64,000 nucleotides of DNA from Bacteroidetes bacterium HGW-Bacteroidetes-2. Lineage in GTDB: Bacteria; Bacteroidota; Bacteroidia; Flavobacteriales; Flavobacteriaceae. Location: the NCBI GenBank assembly GCA_002842575.1, contig PHDJ01000002.1, positions 1-64,000 on the forward strand, read 5' to 3'. Positions 60,503-64,000 of this stretch are shown piece by piece. Made by a program: the position numbers and the translations under genes. The notes under the pieces are model-generated. The model saw only the letters and a program-made list of their open reading frames with translations. It made no database searches and was not told the DNA's origin. Numbering within the stretch: position 1 is the stretch's first letter; each line of letters starts with the position of its first letter.

Positions 60503-61807
60503 TTACTTCTGCCTAAAATAGATCGTAATGGGAACTCCCGTAAAATTAAATTTTTCGCGAAGTTGATTTTCCAAAAATCGTTTGTAGGGATCTTTTACAT
60601 ACTGCGGCAAATTACAGAAAAATGCAAACGTAGGATGCGGCGTTGGCAATTGTGTGCAATACTTGATTTTTACATATTTTCCTTTATAAGCCGGAGGCGG
60701 AATGTGTTGTACAATATTCAGCATTACTTCATTAAACTTACTGGTAGGAATGCGCCTGTTTCTGGTTTCAAATACCTCAACAGCGGTTTCTATGGCTTTA
60801 AAAATGCGTTGTTTGGTTAATACCGAAACAAAAATAATGGGAACATCGGTAAAAGGTTCGCACTGCTCACGTATTAGTTTTTCAAAGTTTTTAGCAGAAT
60901 GAGTATCTTTTTCTACTAAATCCCATTTGTTCACTAAAATTACAATGCCTTTGTTGTTGCGCTGCGCCAACCAAAAAATATTTTGATCCTGACCTTCAAA
61001 ACCCCTAGTAGCATCTACAACCAAAATAACAACGTCACAATGCTCAATAGCCCGAACACTTCGCATTACAGAGTAAAACTCTAAGTCTTCTTTTACTTTG
61101 GCCTTTCTGCGAATTCCGGCAGTATCTACCAAATTAAATGCGAAACCAAAACGGTCGTACTTAGTATCAATAGAATCTCTGGTAGTGCCAGCTACATCGG
61201 TTACTATGTATCGTTCTTCACCAATAAGGGCATTGATAAATGAGGATTTTCCGGCATTTGGACGACCAACAACGGCAAAACGAGGTAATTCAGCTACTTC
61301 TTGGTATTCTTTATCGGGTAAGGCAAGTACTAAATCGTCCAGTAAGTCGCCTGTGCCACTACCGTTTATACTGGCTAAAGTATAAACTTTTTCAAACCCT
61401 AAGGAATAAAATTCTACGGCATTTTCTGCACGCTTGGCGTTGTCAACTTTGTTTACCGCCAAAAAAACTGGTTTATTGGTGCGGTGAAGTAGTTTTGCAA
61501 CAACCTCATCCATGCCTGTAACACCGTCTTCTACATCTACCATAAAGATGATTGCATCTGCTTCTTCTATGGCAAGTTCTACTTGTTTGTCAATTTCTGC
61601 TTCAAAAACATCCTCACTTCCACGCACATATCCTCCTGTATCAATAAGCGAAAACTCTTTCCCGTTCCAGTCGCTTTTGCCATAATTTCTATCACGTGTC
61701 ACACCACTAACCGCATCAACAATCGCTTCACGACGTTTAATCATTCGGTTAAAAAAGGTGGATTTCCCTACATTTGGTCTTCCTACTATAGCTACTATGT
61801 TTGACAT
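60503..61807 (-). CDS. der: Ribosome-assembly GTPase Der (EngA)
   Basis: 434 residues from [16 protein letters not shown]. An upstream TTG (61831) is open but gives a non-native leader. Two GTPase domains: [18 protein letters not shown] in the first and [18 protein letters not shown] in the second, then a KH-like C-terminus ([18 protein letters not shown]). Acts in 50S subunit assembly. Full length for the family. Confidence 0.95.
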   Translation of the reverse strand: MSNIVAIVGRPNVGKSTFFNRMIKRREAIVDAVSGVTRDRNYGKSDWNGKEFSLIDTGGYVRGSEDVFEAEIDKQVELAIEEADAIIFMVDVEDGVTGMDEVVAKLLHRTNKPVFLAVNKVDNAKRAENAVEFYSLGFEKVYTLASINGSGTGDLLDDLVLALPDKEYQEVAELPRFAVVGRPNAGKSSFINALIGEERYIVTDVAGTTRDSIDTKYDRFGFAFNLVDTAGIRRKAKVKEDLEFYSVMRSVRAIEHCDVVILVVDATRGFEGQDQNIFWLAQRNNKGIVILVNKWDLVEKDTHSAKNFEKLIREQCEPFTDVPIIFVSVLTKQRIFKAIETAVEVFETRNRRIPTSKFNEVMLNIVQHIPPPAYKGKYVKIKYCTQLPTPHPTFAFFCNLPQYVKDPYKRFLENQLREKFNFTGVPITIYFRQK

Positions 61808-62105
61808 ATTCGTTTTTAAAACTTTTTGCAAAGGTAGTTGTTTTGTATCAAGTTTATACGATTAAATAACATAATGCCTTTTGGGCTTTATTATTGTTTG
61901 TTTTAATTACTTTTTTATTAAAAAAGGAGCTAAGAAATCAAAAAATGCACAAAGTTTAACTTGCTTTTCTGAATTTTTTCACCATTTCAAATTTTTTATT
62001 CGAAAGGTAAACAGCAAGATCTACATTCTAAAACATCAAAAAAAATGTCCAGTATATTGTGTGGCATTTATTTGTATTTTGCGTGATTGAAAACACCCTT
62101 TCTTT

Positions 62106-62600
62106 ATGGAATTAGAAAATCAAATACCGCTGCGGTTGCGTTTTGAAAAAGAAGTTTCAAAACCCATTCCTATGCTTTTAGAAAATGTAAAAAAAATGAA
62201 AGAAGTTGTAAAACCCGAGTTTCATATTACTACGTCTGAAGAACATATTTGGCTACACATAAGCCGCCAAAATAAAAAATATTACTCACCACATTTACAC
62301 TTGGAATTAGAAAAAATAAATGACAATTCTACAAAAGTTAAAGGCTTGTTTGGTCCAGACCCTGCGCTGTGGTCTTTCTTTATGTTTTTGCATTTTGGCG
62401 TTGCAGGGTTATTTTTGCTTTCTGGGATAATAGCCTATTCTAATTGGTCGTTAGGCAATTCTTATATGCTTCCAATCTGGATTATGTGCAGCATGGTACT
62501 TATCTGGTTTGTTCTTTATTTTATAGCAAGAAGCAACCGTAAAAAGGGAATTCCCCAAGCAAAAGAATTGGAAAATTTAATGTTAAAATTACTAGAATAA
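62106..62600 (+). CDS. Small two-helix membrane protein
   Basis: 164 residues: a soluble N-terminal part (1-90; FHITTSEEHIWLHISRQ) with a beta-rich look, and two adjacent membrane helices (~95-117 and 122-142). The gene lies between der and era on the opposite strand. Function unknown. The 298-bp region upstream (61808-62105) shows no other feature. Confidence 0.65.
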   Translation: MELENQIPLRLRFEKEVSKPIPMLLENVKKMKEVVKPEFHITTSEEHIWLHISRQNKKYYSPHLHLELEKINDNSTKVKGLFGPDPALWSFFMFLHFGVAGLFLLSGIIAYSNWSLGNSYMLPIWIMCSMVLIWFVLYFIARSNRKKGIPQAKELENLMLKLLE

Positions 62601-62633
62601 AATTAACCCATCATACCATCCTACATTCAAACA

Positions 62634-63518
62634 TTACTGATCATATCCAAATCTGCGCAACTGCCTTACATCACTTCGCCAGTTTTTATTCACTTTTACA
62701 TACAATTCTAAATGCACCTGCTTGCCAAAGAATTTTTCTAAATCTCTTCGCGACTCTACACCTACTCGCTTTAATGCTTCGCCCTTGTGACCAATAATAA
62801 TTCCTTTTTGGGTGTCACGCTCTACCATAATTACAGAGCGCATTTTGATGATTTCTTCTTCTTCAAAGAACTCTTCGGTATCTACTTCTACACTATATGG
62901 AATTTCTTTTTTGTAGTGAATCAGGATTTTTTCTCGTATGGTTTCATTCACAAAAAAGCGCTCAGGTTTGTCTGTAAGTTGGTCTTTTGGGTAAAATGCC
63001 GGAGAATCTGGAAGCAGCTCTATAATTCTGTTAAAGACATCTTTTACCTGAAAGCCCTGCAATGCTGAAATGGCAAAGATTTCTGCATTAGGTACTTTTT
63101 CTGCCCAAAGCTGAACCTGTTCTTCGAGTTGTTCTTGATTAGAAATGTCAATTTTGTTGAGCAGTAACAAAACAGGGATTTTAAATTTGGTTATTTTTTT
63201 AAAAAAATCTTCGTCTTTGAGTTCTTTTTCGCCTATTTCTACCATATATATTAGGACATCTGCATCCTCAAAAGCAGATTTCACAAAACCCATCATAGAT
63301 TCCTGCAACTGGTATGCTGGTTTTATAATCCCGGGCGTATCGCTTAAAATCATCTGAAAATCATCACCATTCACAATACCCAAAATACGGTGTCGTGTGG
63401 TTTGTGCTTTACTGGTAATGATGGATAATTTTTCGCCCACAAAAGCATTCATCAATGTGGATTTACCCACATTTGGATTGCCTATTATGTTTACGAAACC
63501 GGCTTTGTGTTTTTGCAT
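62634..63518 (-). CDS. era: Ribosome-assembly GTPase Era
   Basis: 294 residues from MQKHKAGFVNIIGNPNVGKS (an earlier start at 63536 adds six residues). G1 GNPNVGKST, G3 DTPGI, G4 NKID. The C-terminal KH domain contains IMVERDTQKGIIIGHKGEAL. Binds the 3' end of 16S rRNA during 30S maturation and sits at the inner membrane. Confidence 0.95.
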   Translation of the reverse strand: MQKHKAGFVNIIGNPNVGKSTLMNAFVGEKLSIITSKAQTTRHRILGIVNGDDFQMILSDTPGIIKPAYQLQESMMGFVKSAFEDADVLIYMVEIGEKELKDEDFFKKITKFKIPVLLLLNKIDISNQEQLEEQVQLWAEKVPNAEIFAISALQGFQVKDVFNRIIELLPDSPAFYPKDQLTDKPERFFVNETIREKILIHYKKEIPYSVEVDTEEFFEEEEIIKMRSVIMVERDTQKGIIIGHKGEALKRVGVESRRDLEKFFGKQVHLELYVKVNKNWRSDVRQLRRFGYDQ

Positions 63519-63909
63519 AATAAGGTTTTGAAACACAAAAGTACGGCTATTTTTTGTTATTAGTTACGGGTTAGTGACTGCGGTTTTAAAGGTCAATTTT
63601 TAGTGATTTAAGCGTTATTAATGCCTAGTTGTTGAAAGGCTTATAGCATAATTAAATCCCAAAACACTACATATCTTAAAAAAAGCTGTAGCTTTGCCCC
63701 CGATATATACTTTCAGTGGTTCTAAATAATAGAATGACAAAAAGAATAGAAGCTAAAAATTTCAGAACTATATCCTACTCTTTTTCTTTCCAAAATTTCG
63801 TCCTAACAAAATTTAAAGTTTAAGCAGTATAAAAAAGAATTCCTGTCACAAAGACCGAGACAGTGAACCTTTTCTAATTTATTCGGTCTTAAACGATTTA
63901 CCATTACAA
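63519..63909. other. Intergenic region upstream of the DEAD-box gene
   Basis: About 390 bp without an ORF. The last ~110 bases before the helicase start could be a long 5' leader, as is common for cold-responsive helicases, but no promoter box is convincing. Confidence 0.4.
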
Positions 63910-64000
63910 ATGACATTTGAAAAATTAAATTTAATAGCCCCAATCCTTGAGGCTGTAAAAATAGAAGGATATACGACACCCACACCAATTCAAGCGCAAA
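63910..64000 (+). CDS. DEAD-box RNA helicase, N-terminal part
   Basis: The reading frame from ATG 63910 runs off the window end after 30 codons: MTFEKLNLIAPILEAVKIEG then YTTPTPIQAQ. The Q motif (GYTTPTPIQAQ) and the FEKLNL lead are those of RhlE-type DEAD-box RNA helicases. Partial at its 3' end. Confidence 0.85.
   Translation, partial: MTFEKLNLIAPILEAVKIEGYTTPTPIQAQ

Noticed and set aside
63537-63909. tRNA or other RNA gene before the helicase
   Set aside because: No cloverleaf or T-loop sequence found on either strand.

Overview
The window looks like a chromosomal piece of an AT-rich Bacteroidota genome, most likely family Flavobacteriaceae. The grounds are family identities (T9SS sorting domain, DUF5522, DUF4230, GSCFA, E1 alpha-beta fusion), TAnnTTTG-type -7 promoter boxes, lipoproteins with an acidic stretch after the lipobox Cys, and almost no Shine-Dalgarno sequences. 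No rRNA, tRNA, CRISPR array or phage module was found.

Layout. 1-13.9 kb holds housekeeping and transport genes: the end of a surface fibre-like protein, a Kef K+/H+ antiporter pair, urocanate hydratase, an Fbp-type iron ABC transporter, a decayed DUF486 gene and a T9SS-exported protein. 14-35.3 kb is a long minus-strand phenylacetate (paa) catabolic operon. It reads paaE-A-B-C-D-G-H-I-J-Z, an enoyl-CoA hydratase, paaY, then E2 and E1 of a branched-chain-type 2-oxoacid dehydrogenase, behind a TetR gene and a promoter that overlaps a perfect operator palindrome. No phenylacetate-CoA ligase (paaK) is in the window. 35.3-50.7 kb carries a TPR histidine kinase/LuxR regulator pair, lipoproteins, a PQQ-like propeller, alaS, an M23 peptidase, a MerR regulator and two glycosyltransferases. 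50.9-60.4 kb is an ECF sigma/membrane-TPR pair divergent from three paralogous lipoproteins, a PKD/beta-barrel protein and an exported TPR-CHAT protease. The window ends with der, era and the start of a DEAD-box helicase.

The most striking feature is the parasite load of the paa operon. Its gene junctions hold three four-helix-bundle (23S-IVS-like) genes, each enclosed by its own inverted repeats running from the upstream stop codon almost to the next start. They also hold two HUH (Y1) transposase genes, both damaged, with their palindromic repeats (one set amplified to about 20 copies), a toxin-antitoxin pair and a DUF4143 ATPase. GC-rich palindromes are also translated in frame inside E1, PaaA/B/C, AlaRS and a GSCFA protein, much like Rickettsia palindromic elements.

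A second noteworthy feature is a duplicated putative ECF promoter (GGGGTAACAA, 15 bp, GATATAAGGGTGTAA). It lies before two of the three lipoprotein genes and ties them to the adjacent sigma factor. All functional calls come from reading the sequence; no database search was run.
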